A stretch of 12,998 nucleotides of DNA from CAIOSQ01 sp044359885 (lineage in GTDB: Bacteria > Pseudomonadota > Alphaproteobacteria > CACIAM-22H2): positions 1 to 12,998 of the forward strand of contig JBIKLI010000097.1 in assembly GCA_044359885.1 (NCBI GenBank). The letters run 5' to 3'. A program made the position numbers and the translations under genes. The notes beneath the pieces were generated by a model. The model was given only the letters and a program-made list of their open reading frames with translations, was not told where the DNA came from and did not search any database. Positions 5,954 to 12,998 of the stretch are shown here, piece by piece (the stretch's first letter is position 1; each line of letters begins with the position of its first letter).

Positions 5954-6322
5954 ATGCCCCATGTCCTCCGCGGCGCCGTCTGCGCCGCGATCCTCGCCCT
6001 CGTCGCCGCGTCGCCTGTCGCCGACGCACAGCACCAGCATCACCGTTCGTCCCCGGCCGCCGCCGGCGAGACCGCGTCGACCCGCGCCTTTCGCGCCGCG
6101 TCGGAGCGCATGCACAAGCAGATGGACATCCGCTATTCCGGCGACGCCGACCGCGATTTCGCGGCCGGCATGATCCCCCATCACCAGGGGGCGATCGACA
6201 TGGCGCGGATCGTCCTGGAGCACGGCAAGGATCCGGAGATCCGCAAGCTCGCCCAGGAGATCATCGCCGCCCAGGAGAAGGAGATCGCCTGGATGAAGGC
6301 GTGGCTGGCCTCCCGGCGCTGA
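5954..6322 (+). CDS. Secreted DUF305-family protein, probable copper/metal-associated
   Basis: This 122-residue protein starts with a clear signal peptide (hydrophobic core AAILALVAASPV, probable cleavage after ADA at residue 25), so it should act in the periplasm. The mature part begins with a His-rich QHQHH stretch and continues with a helical DUF305 domain: MDIRYSGDADRDFAAGM, then IPHHQGAIDMARIVLEHG (His76, His77, Met83, His90) and KLAQEIIAAQEKEI. In the family, the M-x-x-HH-x-x-A-x-x-M pattern supplies His and Met ligands, and members such as cyanobacterial CopM bind copper. A role in copper handling is likely by family, not shown here. The ribosome site is AGGAG at 5942-5946. It converges with the MlrC-like gene 13 bp downstream. 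Confidence 0.85.
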   Translation: MPHVLRGAVCAAILALVAASPVADAQHQHHRSSPAAAGETASTRAFRAASERMHKQMDIRYSGDADRDFAAGMIPHHQGAIDMARIVLEHGKDPEIRKLAQEIIAAQEKEIAWMKAWLASRR

Positions 6323-6335
6323 CGGGTGGCGCGCG

Positions 6336-7817
6336 TCACATCGCGTCGAGCGGATAGATGGGGCGCCGGACGTTGCGGAATGCCAGCCGCGCGTTGTCGG
6401 AAGTCGTCACGCCGGCGCCATCGCAGGTGAATGTCTCCGAGGCGAGGTCCCCGAAGCCGGCGCGATAATGGATCCGCGACTTGAGCAGAAGGTAGCGCTG
6501 CGAACGCGGATCGATGCCGTTCGCCTCGAAGATCCCGAGATCGAAGGGCTCGTGGTGGATCGACGCCACCACGATCTTCATGCGTCCCAGATCGAGAACC
6601 GCGGTGGGCCCGGTATCGGCCATCAGGCCGGTGTACATCGGTCCCGTGATCCGCCAGCGCCCGTCGCCCAGATGCGCGACGCGGCCGCGCACCCGCATCG
6701 GCTGCGCCGCGCGCCCGATCGACGGCATCGCGGTCTTGCCGCCCAGATCGAGCGCCACCTCGGCGCCCAGTCCGGCCTCCTGCATCGCCGCGACCGCGGC
6801 GGGATCGTGGAGCGCGGCCATCGCGACGTCGGGAAGATCCTGGCGCAGCACCTCGGCGACCACGTCCATGACGTCGGCCGTACCGCCGGATCCGACATTG
6901 TCGGCGTGGTCGAGCAGCACCACCGGCCGCCCGCGCGGGATGGCGTTCTGCAGCCGGCTGGCCGCGGCGACGGTGGTCGCCAGATCGCGATGCGCGTAGA
7001 CGAAGTCGGATCGCCGCTCCCACGCCGCCGAGAGCAGCCGGTCGCGCAAGCCTTCCGCAGCCGCCCGGTCGCCATCCGCGACCACGACCGCGGCAACGCC
7101 GGCATCGTGGATGTCGGCCAGCGGGAAGCCGCCGAACAGCGTCGCGGCGAGCACGGGGCCGGCCTCGCCGGCGCGCGCCATCTGCTGCAGGCCGCGCATC
7201 GGCTCGTCGGCGGTGCCCATGCGAAGCGTCTGCGCCAGCAGCGGCACCGCCCCCCAGGCCATCACCGGATCGCAACGGCCGGCGAGGCGGGCGAGCAGGA
7301 TACGGCCGACCTGCTCGCCGACCACGCGCATGTCGACATGCGGATAGGTCTTGTAGCCGATCATGGCGTCGCAATTCGCGACCATGCGCGCCGTCAGGTT
7401 GCAGTGCATGTCGAGCGCCACGCTGACCGGAATGCCGGGACGCACCGCGCGAAGACGGGCCAGCAACTCCCCCTCGCCGTCGTCGAGATGCTCGGCGACC
7501 ATCGCGCCATGCAGGTCGAGCATGACCGCATCGCAGCCCGCGGCGACCGCGTCGACGATCGCGCCCGCCATCTCCTCGTAGGCCGCGCGCTGCACGCGGC
7601 CCGAGGGCGGCGCCTCGGCGGCCAGCGGCACCACGATTTCCGCGCCGGCCTCCCGCAGCAGCCCGATGCTGGCGCCCAGCGGCGTGTTGGTCGCCGCGAA
7701 GGCCTCGATCGCGGCGTCGCCGCGCAGCAGGCCGCGCGGGCCGAAACGGCGCAGGCCGGTCGGCACCGGCGAGAAGGTGTTGGTCTCGTGCTTCATCATC
7801 GCGGCGACGACGCGCAT
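6336..7817 (-). CDS. M81-family metallopeptidase, MlrC-like
   Basis: A 493-residue protein matching the M81/MlrC family in length and layout. The N-terminal domain has the diagnostic HETNTFSP (10-17), MLDLHGAM (Asp101, His103), ALDMHCN (Asp136, His138) and YKTYPHVD (155-162), which supply the presumed zinc site. The C-terminal MlrC_C domain carries VVLLDHADNVGSGG and a final IVVASIHHEPFD and YLLLKSRIHYRAGF region. MlrC itself hydrolyses linear products of the toxin microcystin in sphingomonads, but the wider family is found in many bacteria that do not degrade microcystin. The substrate here is therefore unknown, perhaps a small peptide or amide. The ATG at 7815-7817 has GGAGAAG upstream. It starts 29 bp after the GMC oxidoreductase gene on the same strand, so the two likely form an operon. 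Confidence 0.9.
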   Translation of the reverse strand: MRVVAAMMKHETNTFSPVPTGLRRFGPRGLLRGDAAIEAFAATNTPLGASIGLLREAGAEIVVPLAAEAPPSGRVQRAAYEEMAGAIVDAVAAGCDAVMLDLHGAMVAEHLDDGEGELLARLRAVRPGIPVSVALDMHCNLTARMVANCDAMIGYKTYPHVDMRVVGEQVGRILLARLAGRCDPVMAWGAVPLLAQTLRMGTADEPMRGLQQMARAGEAGPVLAATLFGGFPLADIHDAGVAAVVVADGDRAAAEGLRDRLLSAAWERRSDFVYAHRDLATTVAAASRLQNAIPRGRPVVLLDHADNVGSGGTADVMDVVAEVLRQDLPDVAMAALHDPAAVAAMQEAGLGAEVALDLGGKTAMPSIGRAAQPMRVRGRVAHLGDGRWRITGPMYTGLMADTGPTAVLDLGRMKIVVASIHHEPFDLGIFEANGIDPRSQRYLLLKSRIHYRAGFGDLASETFTCDGAGVTTSDNARLAFRNVRRPIYPLDAM

Positions 7818-7846
7818 GGGGCTTCTCCAGGAGGGTCGCGCCGCGC

Positions 7847-9454
7847 TCAGCGCGCCGCTTCGAGGACGAGATCGCTGGCCTTCTCGCCGATCATGATGCA
7901 TGCGGCGTTGGTGTTGCCGGAGACCACGGTCGGCATCACGGAGGCGTCGGCGACCCGCAGCCCGTCGATCCCGCGCACCCGCAACGCCGGGTCGACGACG
8001 GCCTGCAGATCGCCGGGCGGACCCATTCGGCAGGTGCTGGTCGGGTGGAAGATGGTGGTGCCGTTGCGCCGGGCGATCGCCAGCAGTTCCTCTTCCGTCG
8101 CATGCGCCGGGCCGGGGATCGTCTCCTCGGCGATGAAGGGCGCGAGCGGTGCCTGGGCGGCGATGCGGCGCGCGACCTTCATGCCGTCGACGATCGTCTG
8201 CTGGTCGCCCGGGGTCGAGAGGTAGTTCGCCAGGATCGCCGGATGGACGCGGGGGTCCGGGGATTTCAGCCGGATCCACCCCCGGCTCTCCGGGCGCAGC
8301 TGGCATACCGAGCTGGTGAACCCGGGATAGGGATGAAAGTCGCCGCCGGGCTTGTCCATCGATACCGGGAACATGTGGAACTGGATGTCGGGCGTGGCGA
8401 GTTCCGGCCGGGTCCGGCAGAAGACGCCGACTTGTCCGGCCCCGATCGTCATCGGACCGGCGCTGCGGGTCAGCCACTCCCACGCCACCGCCAGCTTGCC
8501 GAGCGGGCTGCGGGCGAGATCGTTGAAGGTGATCGGCTGCGGACAGCGATAGACGAAACGGACCTGGAAATGGTCCTGCAGGCAGGCACCGACGCCCGGC
8601 ATGTCCAGCAGCACCGGGATCCCCTGCCGGGCCAGAACGTCCCCCGGCCCGACGCCCGAGAGCTGCAGAAGATGCGGCGAATTGATCGCGCCGCCGCACA
8701 GGATCACCTCGCGCCGCGCGCGCACGCGGCGCTCGGCGCCGCCGGCAAGGAAGGCGACGCCGGTGGCGCGCCGGGCCTCGAACAGGATCCGCGTCGCCAG
8801 CGCACCGGTCTCCACGGCCAGATTGGGCCGCCGCCGCACCGGGCGCAGATAGGCATTGGCGGTGCTCGATCGCCAGCCGCGGCGCACCGTCAGCTGGAAA
8901 TATCCGGCGCCCTCCTGCTTGGCCCCGTTGAAGTCCGGGTTGCGGGGAATTCCTGCCGCCGCCGCGGCGGCGATGAAGGCCTCGCAGATCGGATGGTTCA
9001 GGCGGAGGTTGCTGACGCCCAGCGGTCCGCCGGCGCCGTGGAAATCGTCGGCGCCGCGCTCCTGGTCCTCGGCGCGGCGGAAATAGGGCAGCACGTCGGC
9101 GAAGCTCCAGCCGGGATTGCCCAGTTGGCGCCAATGGTCGAAATCCTCGGCCTGGCCACGGATATAGACGAGCCCGTTGATCGAGCTCGAGCCACCCAGG
9201 ACCTTGCCCCGGGGCCAGGTGATGGAACGCCCGTTCAGCCCCGGATCGGGTTCGGTCTGGAAGCCCCAGCTGAGCTTGGAGTACATCGTGCGGAAATAGC
9301 CGACCGGGATGTGGATCCACGGATTGCGGTCCTCCGGCCCCGCCTCCAGAAGCAGGACGCGATGGCGCGGATCCGCCGACAGCCGGTTGGCCAGCACGCA
9401 GCCCGCCGACCCGGCCCCCACGATGACGAAGTCGAATTCCTGCCCGCTGTCCAT
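7847..9454 (-). CDS. GMC-family FAD-dependent oxidoreductase (choline/alcohol dehydrogenase-like)
   Basis: A 535-residue GMC oxidoreductase of normal length. It opens with the FAD dinucleotide motif FVIVGAGSAG (9-18) and the ribose-binding Glu37. It has GMC signature 1 (RGKVLGGSSSINGLVYIRG, about 82-100), signature 2 (GGAINSPHLLQLSGVGP) and the active-site pair His470 (FHPTSTCRMG) and Asn514/Asn516 (SGNTNAACIMIGE). Members oxidise alcohols to aldehydes, often as dehydrogenases feeding the respiratory chain; choline or a long-chain or aromatic alcohol are options the sequence alone cannot decide. No signal peptide is present. The start is the ATG at 9452-9454, placed directly before the FAD motif with GGGAGAA upstream; the longer frame to 9496 adds residues unlike the family. 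It probably shares a transcript with the MlrC-like gene. Confidence 0.92.
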   Translation of the reverse strand: MDSGQEFDFVIVGAGSAGCVLANRLSADPRHRVLLLEAGPEDRNPWIHIPVGYFRTMYSKLSWGFQTEPDPGLNGRSITWPRGKVLGGSSSINGLVYIRGQAEDFDHWRQLGNPGWSFADVLPYFRRAEDQERGADDFHGAGGPLGVSNLRLNHPICEAFIAAAAAAGIPRNPDFNGAKQEGAGYFQLTVRRGWRSSTANAYLRPVRRRPNLAVETGALATRILFEARRATGVAFLAGGAERRVRARREVILCGGAINSPHLLQLSGVGPGDVLARQGIPVLLDMPGVGACLQDHFQVRFVYRCPQPITFNDLARSPLGKLAVAWEWLTRSAGPMTIGAGQVGVFCRTRPELATPDIQFHMFPVSMDKPGGDFHPYPGFTSSVCQLRPESRGWIRLKSPDPRVHPAILANYLSTPGDQQTIVDGMKVARRIAAQAPLAPFIAEETIPGPAHATEEELLAIARRNGTTIFHPTSTCRMGPPGDLQAVVDPALRVRGIDGLRVADASVMPTVVSGNTNAACIMIGEKASDLVLEAAR

Positions 9455-9532
9455 CCGCGCGTTCTCCCGCTGCTTGGGCCCGCCGCAGAGTCGCATATGG
9501 CGGCTCTCGCTTGTAGCGCCGCCGGTGACGGC

Positions 9533-9560
9533 TTGCGACTCCGGCCGGGAGAACTAAACT
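9533..9560 (+). promoter_or_regulatory. Possible promoter for the small secreted protein gene
   Basis: TTGCGA (9533-9538) and TAAACT (9555-9560) are 16 bp apart, each matching four of six consensus bases. They lie in the 228-bp spacer before the small plus-strand gene and would give a leader of about 115 nt. The match is modest; support comes mainly from position and the need for a plus-strand promoter here. Confidence 0.35.
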
Positions 9561-9570
9561 CAATTCGCCG

Positions 9571-9618
9571 GCGTCCTTCGGGGACGCAGGTGCCGCGGCA
9601 GTTTCGATTCGCCGCGGC
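9571..9618 (+). promoter_or_regulatory. Structured 5' leader of the small secreted protein gene
   Basis: Two stem-loops follow the proposed promoter. The first is GCGTCC (9571-9576) with GGACGC (9582-9587) around a 5-nt TTCGG loop. The second is the self-complementary octamer GCCGCGGC, present at 9592-9599 and again at 9611-9618, which can pair across an 11-nt loop. Neither is followed by a T-run, so they are not terminators. They may stabilise or control the mRNA. Confidence 0.35.
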
Positions 9619-9667
9619 CGTTCCAACCAGGCGGCTTCGAGCGCAATTTCCGCGCCCCGCCTCGACG

Positions 9668-9681
9668 AAAGGAGGTGATCC
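9668..9681 (+). promoter_or_regulatory. Exceptionally long Shine-Dalgarno sequence
   Basis: AAAGGAGGTGATCC is a perfect 14-nt complement to the usual bacterial 16S rRNA 3' end. GGAGG (9671-9675) is 7 nt before the GTG at 9683, an ideal distance. It decides the GTG start of the small secreted protein and predicts strong initiation despite the non-ATG codon. Confidence 0.85.
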
Positions 9682-9682
9682 A

Positions 9683-9874
9683 GTGCGCAAAGGATTGTTT
9701 TTCGTGGCCGGTGCACTGATGGCCGTTTCGGCGATGTCTCCCGCTTTCGCCGAAGGGGGGTGCGCCTGGTCCACGAAGCAGATGTCGGTGGAGGCCCCGA
9801 AGGTCTCCGCGCCCATGTCGACGGCTGCTTCGGGGACGATCGTCCCGCCATCGACGGCGCAGACGGGCGGCTGA
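9683..9874 (+). CDS. Small secreted protein of unknown function
   Basis: The 63-residue product starts (from GTG) MRKGLFFVAGALMAVSAMSPAFA, a textbook Sec signal peptide with AFA cleavage before EGG. The mature part is only about 40 residues, has one cysteine (GCAWS), and is rich in Ser, Thr, Ala and Pro with no clear fold (KQMSVEAPKVSAPMSTAASG). I do not recognise a named family, though short alanine-rich exported proteins like this occur widely in alphaproteobacteria. Reality of the gene is well supported by its signals: a 14-nt Shine-Dalgarno match with ideal spacing, a structured leader, and a strong terminator starting 40 bp after the stop. It is probably a single-gene unit made in quantity. 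The larger plus-strand frame that contains it is a shadow of the GMC gene. Confidence 0.82.
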   Translation: MRKGLFFVAGALMAVSAMSPAFAEGGCAWSTKQMSVEAPKVSAPMSTAASGTIVPPSTAQTGG

Positions 9875-9913
9875 GCCGACCGTTCCGCCAGCTGCAGCGA
9901 TATTTCCTGCGGT

Positions 9914-9952
9914 GACCCGCCGGGCCTTCGGGCCCGGCGGGTCTTTCCTTTC
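9914..9952 (+). terminator. Strong intrinsic terminator of the small secreted protein gene
   Basis: A perfect 13-bp stem, GACCCGCCGGGCC (9914-9926) with GGCCCGGCGGGTC (9931-9943), closes on a TTCG tetraloop and is followed by TTTCCTTTC. The T-rich tract is on the plus-strand side only, so it serves the small secreted protein gene and not the converging exporter gene. Confidence 0.9.
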
Positions 9953-9976
9953 ATGGACCATGGGCGCGGTGCGCCG

Positions 9977-10879
9977 TCACATCCGGCCCAGACGACGCAG
10001 CTGTCGTTCGCGCGAGAAGACGTAGATGCCGCTGACGATCACGATCGCGGCGCCGACGAAGGTCCAGAAATCCGGCAGGTGGCCGAACATCAGCCAGCCC
10101 AGCAACGTGATCCAGGGCAACTGAAGATACATGTAGGGCGCGAGCGACGACGCCTCGGCACGACGAAACGCATGGATCATGCACAAATGGCCGAGTGCGC
10201 CGGTGGCACCGGTCACCGCCATCAGCGTCCAGTCGATCGCGCCCGGCCACGTCCAGACCAGCGGCACGAACAGGCTCGCCGCCCCCGCCCCGACCGTCGC
10301 CGTGAACACGAAGGTGACCTCGGGCGGATCATGCGCGGAGATCGCCCGCGTGACCAGGTGGAAGACCGCGTTCCCGACCGCCTGCGCCAGGGCGAACACG
10401 GCGGCCCAATGGAAAAGGCCCGATCCGGGACGCAGGATGACGGCGACGCCGAGCAGACCGATCAGCACCGCGGCCAGACGTCGCGGTCCGACCCGTTCGC
10501 CGAGAACGACGGCAGCGAACACGGTCACCAGCAGCGGCGCGACGAAGGCGATCGCCTGCACCTCGGCCAGCTGCATCGACGCGATCGCCATGATGAACAG
10601 GAAATTGCAGACGGCCAGCAGACTGGCGCGCAGCAGTTGAAGGCCAGGGCGCCGGGTCCGAAGACGGCCCTGCAGCGCAAGTTTAATGGCGAAGGGCAGG
10701 ACGAGGACGAAGGCGAAGAAGAATCGCGCCCACGTCACCTGCAACGGATCGTAGGACTGCGTCAGAAGCTTGGCGACCGCATCGAGGATCCCGAAGCTGC
10801 CGGTCGCCGCCAGCAGGAACGGCAGTCCTGCCGCCAGCGACGGAGGTGGCCGGCCGGCCGGTTCATCTGCGCCACTCAT
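9977..10879 (-). CDS. EamA-family (DMT superfamily) transporter
   Basis: This 300-residue protein has the layout of a drug/metabolite exporter: about ten hydrophobic segments in two repeated EamA halves, in the inner membrane. Visible blocks include a first segment FGILDAVAKLL, the conserved VTWARFFFAFVLVLP, then LFIMAIASMQLAEVQAIAF and PLLVTVFAAVVLGERVG (end of the first half, with the typical G-E near the membrane edge), and in the second half AYTL-like positions replaced by SSLAPYMYLQLPW and GHLPDFWTFVGAAIVIVSG. The C-terminus is basic (RERQLRRLGRM), as expected for a cytoplasmic tail. Substrate is unknown; relatives export amino acids, metabolites or drugs. The ATG at 10877-10879 lacks an obvious ribosome site. 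It begins 101 bp after the folE stop on the same strand and may be read from that transcript. Confidence 0.9.
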   Translation of the reverse strand: MSGADEPAGRPPPSLAAGLPFLLAATGSFGILDAVAKLLTQSYDPLQVTWARFFFAFVLVLPFAIKLALQGRLRTRRPGLQLLRASLLAVCNFLFIMAIASMQLAEVQAIAFVAPLLVTVFAAVVLGERVGPRRLAAVLIGLLGVAVILRPGSGLFHWAAVFALAQAVGNAVFHLVTRAISAHDPPEVTFVFTATVGAGAASLFVPLVWTWPGAIDWTLMAVTGATGALGHLCMIHAFRRAEASSLAPYMYLQLPWITLLGWLMFGHLPDFWTFVGAAIVIVSGIYVFSRERQLRRLGRM

Positions 10880-10980
10880 GTTGGGTGCTGCGGCTCCCGG
10901 GATGCGACGGGGCCGAACCTAGCACCGCACCGCCGCGGCGGCACGGCCCCTGGGCCGCACCGTCCGCGCCGGCCGGGCTG

Positions 10981-11628
10981 TCAGACGTTGGACTCGTAGC
11001 CGCCGCCGCCGATCATCGACAGGAACTCGCGGCGCGTGGACTCGTTGTTGCGGAACGCGCCCAGCATCCGGCTGGTGACCATGCTGACGCCCGGCTTGTG
11101 GATGCCGCGCGTCGTCATGCACTGGTGCGTGGCGCGGACGACGACGGCCACGCCGCGGGGCCGCAGCACGTCCTGGATCGCGTTCGCGATCTGCGCAGTC
11201 ATCTTCTCCTGGATCTGCAGCCGCTTGGCGTAGATCTCGATCACGCGGGCGATCTTGGAGATGCCGACGACCCGCTTGTTCGGCAGGTACGCGCAGTGCG
11301 CGACCCCGATGATCGGCGCCAGATGATGTTCGCAATGCGATTCGAAACGGATGTCGCGCAGCACGACCATCTCGTCGTAGCCCGCGGTCTCCTCGAAGGT
11401 GCGTTCGAGGATCGCGACCGGATCCTCGCCATAGCCGGCGAACCACTCCTCGTACGCGCGCACGACCCGGTCAGGCGTGCCGAGCAGCCCCTCGCGGTCG
11501 GGATCGTCGCCGGTCCAGCGCAGCAACGTGCGGACCGCCGCCTCGGCTTCTTCGCGCGTCGGCCGGCCGGACGGCCGGCGGCGCTCGTCGAGTTGTTCGT
11601 CGCTGTCGTGGCGAAGTTCGAGTTCCAT
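10981..11628 (-). CDS. folE: GTP cyclohydrolase I (FolE, type IA)
   Basis: A 215-residue enzyme that converts GTP to 7,8-dihydroneopterin triphosphate, the first step of folate (and pterin) synthesis, in the cytoplasm as a decamer. Zinc ligands correspond to Cys99 and His102 in ESHCEHHLAP and Cys170 in THQCMTTRG. Further signatures are GLLGTPDRVVRAYEEWFAGY, HCAYLPNKRVVGISK and EKMTAQIA. Length and all motifs fit type IA. A variable acidic/basic N-terminus of about 22 residues precedes the domain. The ATG at 11626-11628 follows AAGGGG. It is flanked by the exporter gene downstream and, 107 bp upstream, by uraH; the grouping looks more like chance order than one pathway. I see no riboswitch in the spacer. 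Confidence 0.96.
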   Translation of the reverse strand: MELELRHDSDEQLDERRRPSGRPTREEAEAAVRTLLRWTGDDPDREGLLGTPDRVVRAYEEWFAGYGEDPVAILERTFEETAGYDEMVVLRDIRFESHCEHHLAPIIGVAHCAYLPNKRVVGISKIARVIEIYAKRLQIQEKMTAQIANAIQDVLRPRGVAVVVRATHQCMTTRGIHKPGVSMVTSRMLGAFRNNESTRREFLSMIGGGGYESNV

Positions 11629-11735
11629 CGCATGCCCCTTCGTAGCGTTTCACCCCACAAAAAGTGGCGCGAAACGAGGTGCGATCAACCCGGAATATTT
11701 CGCTGATCCGAACGATCCGGCCCTGCGTATCGATG

Positions 11736-12092
11736 TCAACTGCCACGATAGGTGGCGTACGACCAGGGGCTCACGAGCAGCGGAACGTGGTAATGCGCGC
11801 CCGGGTCGGCGATGGCGAAGCGCAGCACGATCTCGTCCAGGAAGGGCGGATCGGCGACAGGAACGCCCTGGGCGCGGAAATACGCCGCCGTCGCGAATAC
11901 CAGTTCGTAGCCGCCCGCCGTGAACGCGTCGCCCTCCAGCAGCGGCGCATCGGTGCGCCCGTTGGCGTTGGTGATCGCGCGCCGGATCGGCTGCCGGTCC
12001 GCGCCGCCCAGCCGGTAGAGCGCCAGCGCGATCCCCGCGCCGGGCACGCCGCGCGCGGTGTCCAGGACATGGGTCGTCAGACGTCCGGCCAT
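11736..12092 (-). CDS. uraH: 5-hydroxyisourate hydrolase
   Basis: A 118-residue transthyretin-like enzyme that hydrolyses 5-hydroxyisourate, the product of urate oxidation, to OHCU. The hallmark ends are present: N-terminal LTTHVLDTARGVPGAGI with His8, a central TNANGRTDAPLL with Arg46, HYHVPLLVSPWSYATYRGS with His102, and the C-terminal YRGS that separates these enzymes from true transthyretins. There is no signal peptide, so it is cytoplasmic. The ATG at 12090-12092 is only 5 bp after the stop of puuD, and the two act in consecutive steps, so they form a urate-degradation operon. An OHCU decarboxylase (uraD) and allantoinase are not in the window and may lie elsewhere. Confidence 0.95.
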   Translation of the reverse strand: MAGRLTTHVLDTARGVPGAGIALALYRLGGADRQPIRRAITNANGRTDAPLLEGDAFTAGGYELVFATAAYFRAQGVPVADPPFLDEIVLRFAIADPGAHYHVPLLVSPWSYATYRGS

Positions 12093-12097
12093 GGCGC

Positions 12098-12998
12098 TCA
12101 CCCCGCCCGCGCGAGCAGGAACAGGCCGGTCATCCCGAGCACGGCCGCCGGCCAGATCCAGATCCCGTCGCGCAGCCGGCCCTTGTCGAGCAGCAGGAAC
12201 CAGTGCCGCACGATCGCCCCGATGACGATCAACCCGGTCAGGATCACCCAGTTGAATTCGCTGCCCCAGGTCGACGAGAAATTCTTCGACAGCATCATCA
12301 GGACGACCGGCAGGGTCAGGTAGGAATTGTGCGTCGACCGGATCTTGCCCTGCAGACCGCGATCGGCATCGGGCGCGCGACCGGCCTTGACGGCGTCGAC
12401 CAGGGCGCGCTGGTTCGGGATGATGATCATCCAGACATTCGCCACCATGAGCGTGCCGATCAGCGCGCCGGTATGCACGAAGGCGGCCTGCGGCTGCATG
12501 ATCCGGCATAGGCCCCAGATCACGGCGACCAGCACGGCGAAGCCGATCGCCGCGGCGTGGAGCGGTCGTTCCCGGCCCAGCCGGGACTTGAACAGCGCGT
12601 CGTAGAGCAGCCACGCGACCACGACCAGCACGGCGAAGATCAGCCCGGCGCCGGCGCCGCCGAACCGCGCCAGGGACGGATCGACGAACACGTCGCCGCC
12701 CATGCCGACATAGAAGACCAGGATCAGCAGGAGCGCCCCGGTGATGAAGGTCATGCCCGCCTCCCACTTGAACCAGTGGAGACGGCGCGGCAGCGCCGGC
12801 GGCGCCACGCCGAATTTCTCGACCCGGTAGAAGCCGCCGCCATGGACCGACCAGACCTCGCCGGCGACGCCGGGCCGCGGCGGCTCCGGCGGCTCGAGCG
12901 AGGCGTCGAGCCACATGAAATAGAGCGAAGCGCCGATCCAGGCGATGCCGAACATCACGTGCGCCCAGCGGACGACCAGGTTCAGCCACTCATGGACG
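12098..12998 (-). CDS. puuD: Membrane urate oxidase (urate hydroxylase) PuuD, 5'-partial, no cytochrome c domain
   Basis: About 299 residues are visible; the first few codons lie beyond the right edge. The sequence opens VHEWLNLVVRWAHVMFGIAWIGASLYF and carries roughly eight membrane segments, with conserved HWFKWEAGMTFITG, FVHTGALIGTLMVANVW and STHNSYLTLPVVLMMLS. These mark the PuuD (DUF989, Urate_ox_N) family, which oxidises urate to 5-hydroxyisourate at the inner membrane and passes electrons to cytochrome c instead of oxygen. Characterised PuuD proteins end in a fused cytochrome c domain. Here a TGA at 12098-12100 follows the last membrane segment (LFLLARAG), 5 bp before uraH, so no CXXCH haem site can be encoded. 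The electron acceptor must be a separate protein. The assignment is firm from motifs and from the uraH neighbour. Confidence 0.92.
   Translation of the reverse strand, partial: VHEWLNLVVRWAHVMFGIAWIGASLYFMWLDASLEPPEPPRPGVAGEVWSVHGGGFYRVEKFGVAPPALPRRLHWFKWEAGMTFITGALLLILVFYVGMGGDVFVDPSLARFGGAGAGLIFAVLVVVAWLLYDALFKSRLGRERPLHAAAIGFAVLVAVIWGLCRIMQPQAAFVHTGALIGTLMVANVWMIIIPNQRALVDAVKAGRAPDADRGLQGKIRSTHNSYLTLPVVLMMLSKNFSSTWGSEFNWVILTGLIVIGAIVRHWFLLLDKGRLRDGIWIWPAAVLGMTGLFLLARAG

Noticed and set aside
9668..9683. AAAGGAGGTGATCCAG as a fragment of an inverted 16S rRNA gene
   Set aside because: The match to the rRNA 3' end stops after about 16 bases and is placed exactly as a Shine-Dalgarno sequence before a signal-peptide gene.
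6336..9851. A 1171-residue minus-strand frame that would fuse MlrC to upstream sequence
   Set aside because: Only the part from 7817 down is MlrC. Upstream the frame is out of phase with the GMC gene, so there is no fusion.
8045..9874. A 609-residue plus-strand frame antisense to the GMC gene
   Set aside because: Only its last 63 codons, from the GTG at 9683 with its own ribosome site, look like a gene.
10880..10980. GC-rich palindromic stretch between folE and the exporter gene
   Set aside because: Self-complementary GCCGCCGCGGCGGC-type sequence is expected at this GC content, and no T-run or repeat family is visible.
11711..11739. Perfect TTGACA (minus strand, 11734-11739) as the folE promoter
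   Set aside because: No acceptable -10 element is found 16-18 bp downstream (ATCGTT or TCGTTC), and the hexamer overlaps the uraH stop codon. It is left unannotated.

Overview
This is a roughly 13 kb chromosomal window from a GC-rich bacterium. Protein style points to an alphaproteobacterium, possibly Rhodospirillales-like: a short RhlE-type helicase, a membrane-type urate oxidase (PuuD), DUF305, MlrC next to a GMC oxidoreductase, and stop/start overlaps of the GTGA type. Taxonomy is inferred from these families and not proven. High GC gives long open frames on all strands, most of them shadows. I support 14 protein genes plus one transposase remnant. There are no tRNA or rRNA genes, CRISPR arrays, phage genes or recognisable defence systems.

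Layout. Positions 1-475 are mobile-element debris: an IS701-family transposase fragment running off the left edge, next to short repeats resembling the multi-repeat ends of IS21-type elements. Positions 476-2567 (minus strand) hold a three-gene operon: an isochorismatase-like hydrolase, an alpha/beta hydrolase and a tandem-GNAT acetyltransferase, joined by two 4-bp GTGA overlaps. A 354-bp divergent spacer carries a good sigma70-like promoter followed almost at once by a terminator-like hairpin. It leads into a DEAD-box RNA helicase and a stand-alone Lrp/AsnC ligand-binding (RAM) protein on the plus strand. A small unknown membrane-anchored protein (4681-4971) and a class II aldolase/adducin-family protein (5065-5814) follow on the minus strand.

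The aldolase-family gene is divergent from a secreted DUF305 (metal/copper-associated) protein on the plus strand; their shared spacer contains a 22-bp dyad. Next, on the minus strand, comes a pair made of a GMC flavin oxidoreductase and an M81/MlrC-type metallopeptidase. A small secreted protein on the plus strand (9683-9874) has an extreme Shine-Dalgarno sequence, a structured leader and a textbook terminator. The right part, all minus strand, carries an EamA-type exporter, GTP cyclohydrolase I (folE), hydroxyisourate hydrolase (uraH) and, cut by the right edge, the membrane urate oxidase puuD. PuuD and UraH catalyse consecutive steps of urate breakdown.

Most of the window looks like ordinary accessory and housekeeping metabolism. 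I do not see a convincing new multi-gene system. The items most worth checking are the helicase leader, the small protein's expression signals, the PuuD that ends without its usual cytochrome c domain, and the overlapping hydrolase/GNAT operon.
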